Shown: positions 1-8,348, counted from the first letter of the stretch. The stretch is 64,000 nt of DNA from a halophilic archaeon (GCA_003298465.1 QNGA01000001.1:1426001-1490000), one strand, 5' to 3'. Translations and numbers: made by a program. The notes: generated from the letters alone by a model not told the origin.

Positions 1-138
1 GCCGCCTCGAACACTTCTCGAATACCGCTTATGGAAACCGCTTCGACCCTGTCCGAAAAGCCTGTCATGCGTCCCCGACGACGTAGCCGCGGGGGATAAT
101 TGTTCGTGTGTGGTTCGCGAACGCACCGCGCGGCGGCG

Positions 139-297
139 TCAGTCCTCGGCCCCCTCGACGGCGGCCCGGAGGTCGTTCAGCCGGTCGTCGAGCATCGACA
201 GCGCGGCGTCGGCGTCCACGTACCCCTGGTCGTACTCGTCGTACACCGCGTCGGCGTCCTGCAGGAACTGCTCCACGGCGTCTTCGAAGTCGGTCAT
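139..297 (-). CDS. small acidic conserved-type protein, 52 aa
   Basis: The frame encodes a 52-residue, strongly acidic, helix-forming protein (starts MTDFEDAVEQFLQDADAVYD, ends VEGAED). It has no cysteines, signal peptide or membrane segment. It begins 48 bases after the stop of the PAC2 gene on the same strand, so the two are probably co-transcribed. Codon use matches its neighbours. I do not recognise a family; the function is unknown. It is short, so the call rests on frame, codon use and operon position. Confidence 0.6.
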   Translation of the reverse strand: MTDFEDAVEQFLQDADAVYDEYDQGYVDADAALSMLDDRLNDLRAAVEGAED

Positions 298-345
298 ACC
301 CGAAGGGAGGGGATTCGCGGGGAAAAGTGCGCCGTCTCGCGGTCG

Positions 346-1092
346 TCACTGGAACATCTGCAGCGGTTGCGCCTGCGAACTCTCGTCGGTGTCGGCCTGC
401 TGCATGCGCTGGGCGAGCTGTTCTTTCTGCTCTCGAATCTCCTCGGCGCGCTCGACGAGGTCGTCGGTCGGCACGTCGATGTCGGTGAGGCGGGAGATGC
501 CGTCCTCGATGAGCACGCGGGCCGCCTCGGGGTCGGGGAACCGCGGGTCGCTCTGGACGATGAGGCCGACGGCGTCGAGGTCGGCGTCGCCCGCGTCGGC
601 GAGCAGCGCGCCGGTCGGGCCGCCGACCGCACCGGCCTCCGGCGGCGTGCCGATGTCGTGTTCGTCGAGCAGGTCGCCGCCCGCGCCGGTGGCGACGCCG
701 TACAGGTCCGGCACCTGTCCGGCCTCCTTCTGGTGGGGCAGACCGCTCATGAACAGCGGCGTGGCGTCGTGGTTCAGCATCCAACTGACGGCGCAGTCGG
801 CGAACTGCGGCGCTGCGTCGGCCGAGACGGGGACGTCGCTCTTCAACGCCACGAGGTCGCGTTCCTCGTCGGCGTAGAGGCGCACGGGCGGTTGCAGGTT
901 GCGGTCCCCCTCGTCGTAGACGGCGATGCGAGGCAGCCCCTCGCAGTCGAAGCTGGCGTAGTAGGTCATCTCGCACTTCTCGACGATGTGGTCGGTCGCT
1001 ATCTTGCCGACCAGTCCGAGGCCGGGCAGGCCTTCGACGAGCGTGGGGGAATCCAACTCGACGTCCTCGGCGACGATGGTAACTCCACTCAT
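346..1092 (-). CDS. PAC2 family protein (proteasome assembly chaperone-like)
   Basis: The 248-residue protein opens with the PAC2 pattern: beta strand, then LVEGLPGLGLVGKIATDHIV at residues about 17-36, later GLPHQKEAG and a Gly-rich GAVGGPTGALL stretch. PAC2 proteins in archaea relate to the eukaryotic Pba1/Pac1-Pac2 proteasome assembly chaperones; some bind the 20S core. The C-terminus (about 210-248) is a Glu/Gln-rich helix that may be a coiled coil. The start was set at the ATG before SGVTIVAEDVE; the longer upstream frame adds a basic stretch unlike the family. Proteasome alpha subunit and PAN lie elsewhere in this window, which fits but does not prove a proteasome role. Confidence 0.85.
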   Translation of the reverse strand: MSGVTIVAEDVELDSPTLVEGLPGLGLVGKIATDHIVEKCEMTYYASFDCEGLPRIAVYDEGDRNLQPPVRLYADEERDLVALKSDVPVSADAAPQFADCAVSWMLNHDATPLFMSGLPHQKEAGQVPDLYGVATGAGGDLLDEHDIGTPPEAGAVGGPTGALLADAGDADLDAVGLIVQSDPRFPDPEAARVLIEDGISRLTDIDVPTDDLVERAEEIREQKEQLAQRMQQADTDESSQAQPLQMFQ

Positions 1093-1202
1093 GGCTCGGG
1101 ATACGGTGCGTGACCGCATAAAACCGGGGTGTGTGTTCGAACGCTGGAACCGGGAGAGTCCTTCCGAAACCCACAAGCGGCTCTCGCCCGCACGTCGGGC
1201 CG

Positions 1203-2108
1203 ATGGACGTACTGGAGCGGTACGAACCGATAATCGACGACTTCGAGGCGTTCCGTGCAGCCTGCGAGCGCCCGCTGCCGTCCGTCGTCCGGGTGAACAC
1301 CGTCAAGGCCACCCCGGAGCGGGTTCGGCGTGCGTTCGACGAAGCGGGAATCGAGTGGCGGAGTCGCGAGTGGAACGACGCGGTGCTCGAAATCGACGCG
1401 AGTCCGGGGACGACGTGGCCCTCTTTCCACGGCTGGAGCCACGGCCAGGAGGAGGTGTCGGCCATACCGCCCGTCGCGCTCGACCCGGACCCCGGCCAGC
1501 GCGTCCTCGACGCCTGCGCCGCGCCCGGGGGGAAGACGACCCAGCTCGCCGCGCTGATGGACGACGAGGGACTCGTGGTGGCCAACGACAACAACCTCGG
1601 TCGTCTCTCCGCGCTCCGGTTCAACACCGAGCGCCTCGGCGTCACCGCCGCGGCGGTCACGAACCAGGACGCCCGGAACTTCTCGCTGAAGGAGTTCCCC
1701 TTCGAGACGTTCGACGCCGCGCTCGTGGACGCTCCCTGCTCCTGCGAGGGAACGATACGGAAGAACCCCACGACGCTCGACGACTGGAGCGAAGGCCACG
1801 TCCGCAGCGTCGCCGGCGTCCAGAAGGGCATCCTCCGGCGGGCGATACAGGCGACCCGCGAGGGCGGGGAGGTCGTCTACGCGACCTGCACGTTCGCTCC
1901 CGAGGAGAACGAGGCCGTGGTCGACCACGTGCTCGGCGCGGAGGACTGCCGACTCGTTGAGTTCGACGTCGGCCTCGACTCGGCCCCGGGCGTCACGGAG
2001 TGGAACGGCGAGGAGTACGACGAGAGCGTCCGGAAGGCCCGGCGGTACTACCCGCACCACAACGACACGGGCGGGTTCTTCTGTGCCAAACTGGAGGTGG
2101 TCGCGTGA
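1203..2108 (+). CDS. NOL1/NOP2/Sun (RsmB/NOP) family RNA m5C methyltransferase
   Basis: The 301-residue cytosolic enzyme should transfer a methyl group from SAM to C5 of a cytosine in rRNA or tRNA. Visible motifs are the SAM loop VLDACAAPGGKTTQLA, the motif IV catalytic cysteine context DAPCSCEGT and the motif VI cysteine in VVYATCTFAPEENE, in the order expected for two-cysteine m5C methyltransferases. An N-terminal RNA-binding segment (about 1-80, with VVRVNTVKA) precedes the Rossmann core. The ATG at MDVLERYEP was chosen because it matches the family N-terminus. The stop overlaps the GTG start of the next gene, implying translational coupling. The target base cannot be told from sequence. 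Confidence 0.92.
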   Translation: MDVLERYEPIIDDFEAFRAACERPLPSVVRVNTVKATPERVRRAFDEAGIEWRSREWNDAVLEIDASPGTTWPSFHGWSHGQEEVSAIPPVALDPDPGQRVLDACAAPGGKTTQLAALMDDEGLVVANDNNLGRLSALRFNTERLGVTAAAVTNQDARNFSLKEFPFETFDAALVDAPCSCEGTIRKNPTTLDDWSEGHVRSVAGVQKGILRRAIQATREGGEVVYATCTFAPEENEAVVDHVLGAEDCRLVEFDVGLDSAPGVTEWNGEEYDESVRKARRYYPHHNDTGGFFCAKLEVVA

Positions 2109-2614
2109 GCGACCCCACGAACGACGGCCAGCGGTTCGACCGCCTGCCGGCGACGAGCGACGAACGGCGCGTCGAGGGTCGCGCCACTCGCCGGGAGGTG
2201 CTCGACTGGTGGGACGAGCGGTTCGGCATCGGCCCGGGGACGTTCGAGAACTACTCGTTCTGGGAGAAGGGCAAGGGCAAGATATGGATTCTCCGGGGCG
2301 ACCTCGACTCGCCGGTTCGCGTCGAGGCGCTGGGGATGACGTTCCTGCGCACGCGCCAGGAGCACTGGAAGCCGACGACGAACGCCGTCCAGCGGTTCGG
2401 TCGAGAGGCGACGAGAAACGTCGTCGAACTCGACCGCGACGCCGCCCGGCGGTTCGCCCGCGGCGAGGACCAGGACGTAGAGTGGGACGGCGACTGGGGC
2501 TACGTCGTCGCCGCCCACGAACTCGCGGGGGCGACAGAACCGCTCGGCGTAGGGCTCTATCTGCGGGGCGAACTGCAGTCGCTCGTCCCGAGCGGTCGCC
2601 AGCGGGACATCTGA
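2105..2614 (+). CDS. methyltransferase-linked PUA/NIP7-like RNA-binding protein (putative)
   Basis: The 169-residue protein starts at a GTG that overlaps the stop of the m5C methyltransferase gene, so the two are translated together. The middle (WWDERFGIGPGTFENYSFWEKG, shown here from residue about 36 in parts) and the C-terminal small domain with GVGLYLRGELQSLVPSG resemble archaeal NOP-associated proteins with a PUA-like end. Such proteins are usually found next to NOP2/Sun enzymes, and a role in substrate RNA recognition is an inference from that. No catalytic motif is visible. Confidence 0.7.
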   Translation: MSDPTNDGQRFDRLPATSDERRVEGRATRREVLDWWDERFGIGPGTFENYSFWEKGKGKIWILRGDLDSPVRVEALGMTFLRTRQEHWKPTTNAVQRFGREATRNVVELDRDAARRFARGEDQDVEWDGDWGYVVAAHELAGATEPLGVGLYLRGELQSLVPSGRQRDI

Positions 2615-2633
2615 CGGACGACCGTCGCCGAAC

Positions 2634-3005
2634 CTAGCCGGCGACCGTCGCCGCGACGGTCACCAGGAGGCCGACGACGAACGAGTACGTGAAGTTGACC
2701 AGCGTTCCCGCGAGGTAGAACAGGCTGTCGTTCTTCATGTCCTCCCGCCGGACGATGCTTTTCGCCGCGAAGACGACCGCGAGAGCGGTGTACGCCCCGA
2801 CGAGCACGAACGTCAACAGCAACACGTTCTCGGCCTTGCCGACTATGACTCCGATGTCTCGCTGTTCGTCGGACACGTCGTCGCCGTACGTCTCGTCGGC
2901 CCAGGAGAGCGCCGTCGTGACGACCCGGCCGCTGGTCGCCAGCAACGCCAGATAGCCCAGAACGACGACGCCGGCGTCGACGACCGACGGGTCGAAGGTG
3001 TTCAT
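2634..3005 (-). CDS. small integral membrane protein downstream of satD-like gene
   Basis: The 123-residue protein has about three to four hydrophobic segments: VVVLGYLALLATSG near the N-terminus, VLLLTFVLVGAYTALAVVFA in the middle and LAGTLVNFTYSFVVGLLVTVAATVAG at the C-terminus. Charged loops such as ADETYGDDVSDEQRD separate them. Its ATG overlaps the stop of the SatD-like gene by four bases (ATGA), so the two form one translational unit. SatD genes in other prokaryotes are often next to a DUF3307-type membrane gene; this protein is shorter and I do not assign it to that family. It may be a membrane partner of the regulator. Confidence 0.75.
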   Translation of the reverse strand: MNTFDPSVVDAGVVVLGYLALLATSGRVVTTALSWADETYGDDVSDEQRDIGVIVGKAENVLLLTFVLVGAYTALAVVFAAKSIVRREDMKNDSLFYLAGTLVNFTYSFVVGLLVTVAATVAG

Positions 3006-3625
3006 TCGTACGCCCGGAGGGTTTCGTCAAGCCGCTCTTCAACCGTTCGAATCGTCGGCCAGGACGCCCGTCGAAGCGACTTCGACACGGACTGTTGAGA
3101 TACCCCGAGTTCGTCCGCGACTTCGACCTGAGTTCCGCGTCGACGATACGCCTCGATGATCTCCCGCTGGCCGTCGGTCCAATCCTGTCGGAGCAACAAC
3201 AGGAGGTTGATCTCGTCCGCGACGGCAGCGTCGAGCGGCTGACGGCCCGTCTCCATGTCGAACAAGAGATCCGTCCGCTCGACCGTTTCGAGGAGTTCGC
3301 TCGCGCGGTGGAACGCCGGGCCGTCCATCTTCGCGACGTCGCGCGTCTCGACGCCCACGTCGACCTCCCCGCGAACGAGCGCGAGTCGCACTCGGTTGGG
3401 ACGGAGGTCGTCGGCCAGCGAGAACGCGATTTCGTCGATGGAGGTCGGGGACGAGAGCACGCCGCCCAGTTCGTCGATTCCCTTCAGAATCTCGACGTCG
3501 GCCAGAACGTCGTCGTTCCGGCTGACGCGCTCGCACGCGCGTTCGAGGCGACGGCGGAACGACGCACGTTCTTCGACGTCGCGCGAACCGATTACGTCGC
3601 CGAGCAGCACGTAGACACCGTCCAT
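3002..3625 (-). CDS. SatD-like protein with C-terminal helix-turn-helix
   Basis: The 207-residue protein starts with YVLLGDVIGSRDVEER, the hallmark N-terminus of the SatD family, and has the internal FSLADDLRPNRVRLALVRGEVD segment of that family. Residues about 155-195 form a helix-turn-helix (REIIEAYRRRGTQVEVADEL followed by GVSQQSVSKSLRRA), resembling sigma-70 region 4-type folds. The start at MDGVYVLLGD fits the family; a frame running 28 codons further upstream would translate over the operator-like repeats and is not preferred. A four-base overlap couples it to the membrane protein gene. DNA binding and autoregulation are inferred. Confidence 0.78.
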   Translation of the reverse strand: MDGVYVLLGDVIGSRDVEERASFRRRLERACERVSRNDDVLADVEILKGIDELGGVLSSPTSIDEIAFSLADDLRPNRVRLALVRGEVDVGVETRDVAKMDGPAFHRASELLETVERTDLLFDMETGRQPLDAAVADEINLLLLLRQDWTDGQREIIEAYRRRGTQVEVADELGVSQQSVSKSLRRASWPTIRTVEERLDETLRAYE

Positions 3626-3657
3626 AGTGTCGACGTTCGGTCCGAACAACTCAAAAA

Positions 3658-3720
3658 GGTTGTTATCCCAAATACAACCCGCAAAGATTGTACCGGGAAG
3701 TACGACCATATAGGGTTGTT
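3658..3720 (-). promoter_or_regulatory. operator-like repeats upstream of the satD-like gene
   Basis: An inverted repeat GGTTGT-N10-ACAACC occupies 3658-3679, and a third half-site GGGTTGTT lies at 3713-3720, overlapping the stop of the Bax1 gene. The pair sits 33-54 bases upstream of the satD-like ATG, where a haloarchaeal promoter would be. Since the gene encodes a helix-turn-helix protein, autoregulation is a reasonable inference. No footprint data exist here. Confidence 0.45.
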
Positions 3721-5224
3721 ACCCGTCCAGTCGTCGTACCGTCCCGCCGCCGAGCCCCTCCCACTCGACTACGTATCCGAGTTCCGAGAGCAGCGCGCTG
3801 GCGTCGTCGATGCCGCGCTCGGCGAGCAGGGTCTCGACCTCGGAGAACGCCATCCCGTCCTCCAGTTCGTCGGCGAGCGCTTCGAGTAGCGCGGGCCGCA
3901 CCAGCGTCCGACCGACGCGCTCGTGGTCGGGGAAGGTCTTGTCCGCGACGGCCGCCTCGCTCACGCCGTACTCCGCGGCGAGGTCGGCGACGGTCGCGGC
4001 GTCGGCGTCCGGGACGAGTTCCGCGGGGAGGTCGGCGGCGCTTTCGGCGACCAGTTCGTCCTCGTACCGGCGCAGCGCGTCGCGCACGTCCTTCACCCGA
4101 ATCGTCCCGGAGTAGGGAATCGCGCGATGGTCGCGGGCCGCAATGTCCTCGCCGACGCCGAGGCTCTCGTCGACGGCGACCAGCAGTCGCTCGTCCGTCG
4201 CGTCGAGCTGGGAGAGCTTCTTCTCGACGTACTCGGGCGTCCAGAACCCCATCACCTCGAAGAAGACGCGGAACTCCCCGTGGGGCCAGTCGAACGCGAA
4301 GTCCGGAATCATCACGCGCGCCCCGGCCTCCAGCGGTTCGGGTTCGCGGACCAGTTCCCAGTCCAGGTCGAGCGCCTCGAACCGGGCGGCGAAGTCGGCC
4401 TCGACGCCGCTGTCGAACGAGACGCCCGCGACCGGTTCGGTGGCCGGCACGCGGACCGGGTCGGCCTCGGAGAGGACGAGTTCGCGCTCGGTGCCGTAGT
4501 CGTCGACGGTCGCCACGAGTCGCCACTCCGCCGCCTTCGCGACGGTCCGGAGCAGGCGCGCGAACCGGGTGCCGTAGCGCCGGGTCGAGCGGAACAGGGC
4601 GTCCGGCCCGGTCACGACCACCTCGCGGCCGTCCTCGGTCTTCCGTATCTCGTACATCAGTCGCAGGCGCTTGACCGCCGAGACCAGCGCCTTCGGGTCG
4701 GACGTCCGAACGCAGAGTTCGGTGGCGTCGAACAGCGCCGTCTGGGCCAGCGAGAGGTTGTACTGGGCGACGAGTTCCTCGGGGTCCCAGCGGGACTCGA
4801 AGGCGGCGAGCACCTGGCGCTCGTCGAGGTCGGCGTACAGCGAGTCTGCGAGGGCGTCCGGGGACGCGTCGAGGCGGTCGGCGGCCCGCCGCAGGGCGGT
4901 CGTTCGGTCGTCCTCGGTGACGACGCCGACCGCCTCCGCGGCCTCGAAGGTCACGCGTCGGGCGCGCTCCGGCGGGACGGCCGACCGCGTCTCGAACGTC
5001 GCCTCGCGTTCGAGGAGTTTGGCGAACCCCCGGACGAGTTTGAAGTCCTCGGCGTCGGCCTCCAGGTCGGCGAGCGCCGCGTCCAGCGCCGACCGCGGCT
5101 CGTCGACGTGACCCTGGTAGGTGCCGAGGACGCGAGCGGCCAGAGGGCGGTGTCCGCGGTCGGCGAACTGGGGGTGGTAGCCGCCGCCGGCGCGCGACAC
5201 CCGGAGCAGGTCCTTCGTCAGCAC
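3719..5224 (-). CDS. bax1: Bax1 nuclease (DUF790), partner of archaeal XPB
   Basis: The 501-residue protein is a DUF790 family member. Residues about 1-150 carry the typical N-terminus (LTKDLLRVSRAGGGYHPQFA), and a nuclease-like core near 280-330 shows IPDFAF, then FRVFFEVMGFWTPEYVEKKL, a PD-(D/E)XK-type arrangement of D, E and K. A helix-turn-helix-like tail (VADLAAEYGVSEAAVADKTF) follows. Bax1 proteins bind the XPB helicase and cut at bubble junctions in vitro; the XPB gene lies 510 bases upstream on the same strand. The start is a GTG. An oppositely oriented lipoprotein gene sits between Bax1 and XPB, so the usual tight pair is split here. Confidence 0.88.
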   Translation of the reverse strand: MLTKDLLRVSRAGGGYHPQFADRGHRPLAARVLGTYQGHVDEPRSALDAALADLEADAEDFKLVRGFAKLLEREATFETRSAVPPERARRVTFEAAEAVGVVTEDDRTTALRRAADRLDASPDALADSLYADLDERQVLAAFESRWDPEELVAQYNLSLAQTALFDATELCVRTSDPKALVSAVKRLRLMYEIRKTEDGREVVVTGPDALFRSTRRYGTRFARLLRTVAKAAEWRLVATVDDYGTERELVLSEADPVRVPATEPVAGVSFDSGVEADFAARFEALDLDWELVREPEPLEAGARVMIPDFAFDWPHGEFRVFFEVMGFWTPEYVEKKLSQLDATDERLLVAVDESLGVGEDIAARDHRAIPYSGTIRVKDVRDALRRYEDELVAESAADLPAELVPDADAATVADLAAEYGVSEAAVADKTFPDHERVGRTLVRPALLEALADELEDGMAFSEVETLLAERGIDDASALLSELGYVVEWEGLGGGTVRRLDG

Positions 5225-5300
5225 GGCGGACGGTAGGGACGGCGACTACAAAAGCAATCTGAATGAGAAGATTCATTCCGACCGAATCTCAGGGTAGGGT

Positions 5301-5693
5301 ATGCGCCGACGCGACGCCCTCCAAAAGCTCGGTCTCGTCGCCGTCCTCGGGTCGACTGGCGGCTGTGCCGCCATCCTCGAAGGCGGACAAGAGAAGAAAT
5401 CCGGCGACGACGATCCGAAGCGCTCGGGAAGCCTCGAAACGATGAAGATTCTGGGACCGCGCGAGGGCGAGAACGACAACCTCGTCGTCGCGGCCGAGAT
5501 CAAGAACCACGGCGAGAAGAAGTCCTCCGCCACGCTCGACGTCACCGTCGAGATAGACGACACGGTCCACAACAGGGACTACCGGGTGACGGTGCCGGGC
5601 GGCGAACTGAAGGAGGTCGAGGTCCCCCTGGAGGTCAAGTACGCCAAGTACGAGAACGCGGACAAGCGAAGCATCAGCCTGAACCTGCAGTAG
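5301..5693 (+). CDS. Tat-type lipoprotein with FxLYD-like domain
   Basis: The 130-residue protein starts MRRRDALQKLGLVAVLG and has a lipobox STGGC ending at cysteine 22, so it is probably exported by Tat and lipid-anchored outside the membrane. The mature part after an acidic/basic linker (GGQEKKSGDDDPKRSG) is a single beta-sandwich with alternating strands (NLVVAAEIKNHGEKKSSATL, then VEVPLEV), like FxLYD or CARDB-type domains that bind or scaffold at the envelope. It is divergent from XPB and sits between XPB and Bax1. Substrate and partner are unknown. Confidence 0.8.
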   Translation: MRRRDALQKLGLVAVLGSTGGCAAILEGGQEKKSGDDDPKRSGSLETMKILGPREGENDNLVVAAEIKNHGEKKSSATLDVTVEIDDTVHNRDYRVTVPGGELKEVEVPLEVKYAKYENADKRSISLNLQ

Positions 5694-5734
5694 TCCCTCG
5701 CCGGACCTCTCCCCCACCACCTCGCCGTCTCCGT

Positions 5735-7105
5735 CTATCGCCGCCGTTCCGCGACCCGTTCTTCCGCCGTCTCCTCGCTCACCACCTCGTACAGCAGCGC
5801 CCGGCCGCCGTCCGTCTTCGGCCGGAGGACGCGTCCGAGCCGCTGGGTGAACTCGCGTTCGCTCCCGCTGCCGGAGAGGAGGACGGCGACGTTGGCGTCC
5901 GGCACGTCGACGCCCTCGTCCAGGACGTTCGAGGTGACCACCCGGGAGTACTCCCCCCGCCGGAACCGCTCCAGAATCTCGCGGCGCTCGGCGGTCGGCG
6001 TCTGGTGGGTGATGGCGGGGAGGAGGAACCGCTCCGAGAGGCGGTAGACGAGGTCGTTGTGCGCCGTGAAGACGATGACGCGGTCCTCGCGGTGGCGGTC
6101 GAGTATCTCCGCGAGCGTCTCGACCTTCCCCTCGCTGTTCATCATGAGGTCCCGGGCCCGCTGCTTGGCGAGGAGCGCCTCCCGGGCCTCGGGGTCGCTA
6201 CCGGAGCGCTTGACGAGTTCCTGGTAGTCGCTGCCGCTCCGCATCCGGATGTCCGAGCGCGCGAGGTAGTCCGTGAACACCTCCTGTTCGGCCTCGTACC
6301 GCTCGCGCTCCTTCTCGGTGAGTTCGACCGTCAGGCGCTTGACGTCGTACGGCGCGAGGTGGTCGCCGGCCAGCTCGTCGGCGTCGATGGCGTACACCTT
6401 CGGCCCGACGAGGTCGGCGACCACCTCGTGGGCACCGTCCGGGCGCTCGAACGTCGCGGTGAGGCCCAGCCGCGCCGGGGCGGCGAGCAGGCGCGCTATC
6501 TCGCGGTACCCCTCGCCGCCGAGGTGGTGGACCTCGTCGAAGACGGCGAGACCGAACCGGTCGCCCACGTCGTCCGCCCGGAGGTACGCCGAGTCGTACG
6601 TCGCGACCGTCAGCGGTTCGACGCGCTGTTCGCCACCGCCAAGCTGGCCGACCGGAACGTCGAACTCGGCTTCGAGTTCGCGTCGCCACTGGTCGAGCAG
6701 GTCGAGCGTCGGGACGACGACGAGCGTCGGCGTTCCGAGGCGCTCGATGGCCTTCACGCCGATGACGGTCTTGCCGCTCCCGGTCGGCAGTTCCAACACT
6801 CCACGGCGCGGACGCCGCGTCCCGTCGGCGTCGTCCTCCCACGCCGCGAGCGCGTCCGCCTGGTACTCCCGGAGTTCGTAGTCGGAGCGGAGGTCCGGGA
6901 GGTCGGGCGCGTCGAGCACGCGGTCGTCGAAGGCGACGCCGTTCGCACGGAGGGAGTCGCGGAGGGCGGCGTACCGAAACGCGGGAGCGCGGTCGGTCTT
7001 CGAGCGCGGGTCCGGGTCGACGAACGGCAGGCCCTCGACGGGGAGGTCGCGCTCCGCCTCCACCCGGACCGTGCCGCCCTCGAAGGCGAGTGTCACGTCG
7101 GCCAC
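5735..7105 (-). CDS. XPB-type DNA repair helicase
   Basis: The 456-residue superfamily 2 helicase shows Q/I motifs RDYQ-like LREYQADAL, Walker A ELPTGSGKT, motif II DEVHH, motif III LTATF, and motifs V-VI near TSNVLDEGVDVPDAN and REFTQRLGRVLRPK. The insertion with RSGSDYQELVKRSG is where XPB proteins carry the RED/thumb region. Archaeal XPB unwinds DNA around lesions and works with Bax1, whose gene is immediately downstream on this strand beyond an inserted lipoprotein gene. The start is GTG (7103-7105). The protein lacks eukaryotic N- and C-terminal extensions, as is usual in Archaea. Confidence 0.93.
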   Translation of the reverse strand: MADVTLAFEGGTVRVEAERDLPVEGLPFVDPDPRSKTDRAPAFRYAALRDSLRANGVAFDDRVLDAPDLPDLRSDYELREYQADALAAWEDDADGTRRPRRGVLELPTGSGKTVIGVKAIERLGTPTLVVVPTLDLLDQWRRELEAEFDVPVGQLGGGEQRVEPLTVATYDSAYLRADDVGDRFGLAVFDEVHHLGGEGYREIARLLAAPARLGLTATFERPDGAHEVVADLVGPKVYAIDADELAGDHLAPYDVKRLTVELTEKERERYEAEQEVFTDYLARSDIRMRSGSDYQELVKRSGSDPEAREALLAKQRARDLMMNSEGKVETLAEILDRHREDRVIVFTAHNDLVYRLSERFLLPAITHQTPTAERREILERFRRGEYSRVVTSNVLDEGVDVPDANVAVLLSGSGSEREFTQRLGRVLRPKTDGGRALLYEVVSEETAEERVAERRR

Positions 7106-7129
7106 GTCGGAGAATCAGCGTCGAGCGGC

Positions 7130-7888
7130 CTAAAAGGTGCCGAGGCTGGCCTGGAGGCTGCGGTCGGTCGCACCCGCCCGGAGTTCGTACCCCACGAGGT
7201 CGCGCATGTCGACGGCGTAGGTGGTGCCCGCGCGTTCGAGCACGAGGACCCGTCCTTGCGTGCCGACGACGGTGCCGCTGGCGAGCGTCTCCGCGACCGG
7301 CCGCGCGTCCAGGTCGAGGCCGTAGTCGAAGGCGAACGTGTCGAGGGGGGAGAAGTCGGCGAGCGCGTCGGCCCACGCGTCGTCGTCCACGTCGCGGTGG
7401 AGGGTCGCAACCTTGTCCGGCACGCGCACGCGGTCCGGAAATCGGTCGGCCAGGTCGGACTCTATCTCGCGGGCGACGCGGCCGTTCGTGACGGTCCGCA
7501 GGTGGGCCGCCCGGTCGGCCCCCTGCTCGCGGAGGCGCGTGTCGAGTCGCCACTCGCGGGTGACGCCGACCTTGAACGTCGCCGGGGCGAACGCCGCGAG
7601 GTAGACGGCGTGGTCCTCGTGACAGTCCATCTCGTCTTTGAGGCAGGTGCCGGTACAGCGCGCACAGACCCACGTACTGGTGTGGGCGTCGCAGTAGGGC
7701 GCGTCCGGTCGGTCGCAGGCGACGTGGTCGTCGTCCCCGAGCGTCCCCGCGCAGTGGCGCTCGCCGAGCGTGTACGACAGTTCGGTGCCGGAGGTCAGTC
7801 GCTCGCGGGAGAGCGCCCCCGCGTCGCTCACGAGCAGGGCTGGCGACCGCTCGTCCGCCGCGCCGGTGTCGTACCCGACGATTTGCAC
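7130..7888 (-). CDS. DUF2797 family protein with zinc-binding cysteines
   Basis: The 252-residue protein has a cysteine/histidine-rich front half (CDRPDAPYCDAH, then WVCARCTGTCLKDEMDCHEDH, residues about 58-94), followed by AVYLAAFAPATFKVGVTREWRL and a C-terminal domain with GRVLVLERAGTTYAVDM. This order matches DUF2797 proteins, which carry a GIY-YIG-like segment (AVYLA...FKVGVT) after zinc-binding motifs. A nuclease-like fold is suggested, but no biochemical role is established to my knowledge. It lies 25 bases upstream of XPB on the same strand and may be co-transcribed with it, hinting at a DNA or RNA role. Confidence 0.82.
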   Translation of the reverse strand: MQIVGYDTGAADERSPALLVSDAGALSRERLTSGTELSYTLGERHCAGTLGDDDHVACDRPDAPYCDAHTSTWVCARCTGTCLKDEMDCHEDHAVYLAAFAPATFKVGVTREWRLDTRLREQGADRAAHLRTVTNGRVAREIESDLADRFPDRVRVPDKVATLHRDVDDDAWADALADFSPLDTFAFDYGLDLDARPVAETLASGTVVGTQGRVLVLERAGTTYAVDMRDLVGYELRAGATDRSLQASLGTF

Positions 7889-8010
7889 GCCTCCCGGTAG
7901 GCCACCCTGGGTAAAAAGCGGTCCGCTCCCGGCGTACCGGTGTCTTTCGACTCCGCGTCAGGATGAACGTCAGTTGAAATTGAACGCCATCGAGATGGTT
8001 GAACGAAGTG

Positions 8011-8026
8011 AAAACGTTTTAATAAC
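8011..8026 (+). promoter_or_regulatory. TATA element and AAAACGTTTT palindrome
   Basis: The sequence AAAACGTTTTAATAAC contains a perfect 10-base palindrome (8011-8020) merged with a TATA-like TTTTAATAA centred about 27 bases before the ATG at 8048. That spacing predicts a leaderless transcript starting at or next to the ATG, which supports the reality of the small gene at 8048. Confidence 0.5.
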
Positions 8027-8047
8027 GCACCGTCCTCGCTTCCGACC

Positions 8048-8314
8048 ATGGTTTTCGATAACGTGGAGCGCATCCGAGACGCCGCCGAGGCGAACGTCGG
8101 TTCCGACGGCGAGCGCAGTTGCGACGCGGCACAGGCTGCGGTTGCGCCCGGCCGCGAGAACGCACTGCTCGGCCGCTCGATGTCGCGCTCCGGACGGCCG
8201 ACCCGCCGGTCGAACGGGGTACAGCGGTCGAAAACGACGACGAAATCCGAACGTGCGGCGCTTCTCGTCCGCAGGTCGACCGACGCTGCGCCGACGACCG
8301 GCATTGTCTTCTAG
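8048..8314 (+). CDS. small orphan protein of unknown function, 88 aa
   Basis: The frame encodes 88 residues. The first 45 (MVFDNVERIRDAAEANVGSD, then acidic and Ala-rich) read like a normal haloarchaeal protein, while the rest is basic and Ser/Arg-rich (SMSRSGRPTRRS). This change could mean a frameshift or decayed end. I recognise no family. A TATA element sits at leaderless spacing before the ATG. It precedes the subtilase cluster by 70 bases and points the same way, but nothing links the functions. It could be a regulator, inhibitor or pseudogene remnant. Confidence 0.4.
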   Translation: MVFDNVERIRDAAEANVGSDGERSCDAAQAAVAPGRENALLGRSMSRSGRPTRRSNGVQRSKTTTKSERAALLVRRSTDAAPTTGIVF

Positions 8315-8348
8315 CTCGACTAATAAAAACAACAGGTATTCTAAGGAA

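Noticed and set aside
65..1831. 588-codon open frame on the minus strand spanning the PAC2 and methyltransferase genes
   Set aside because: It is a GC-rich shadow: Arg/Pro-rich composition, no domain motif, and it overlaps two well-supported genes.
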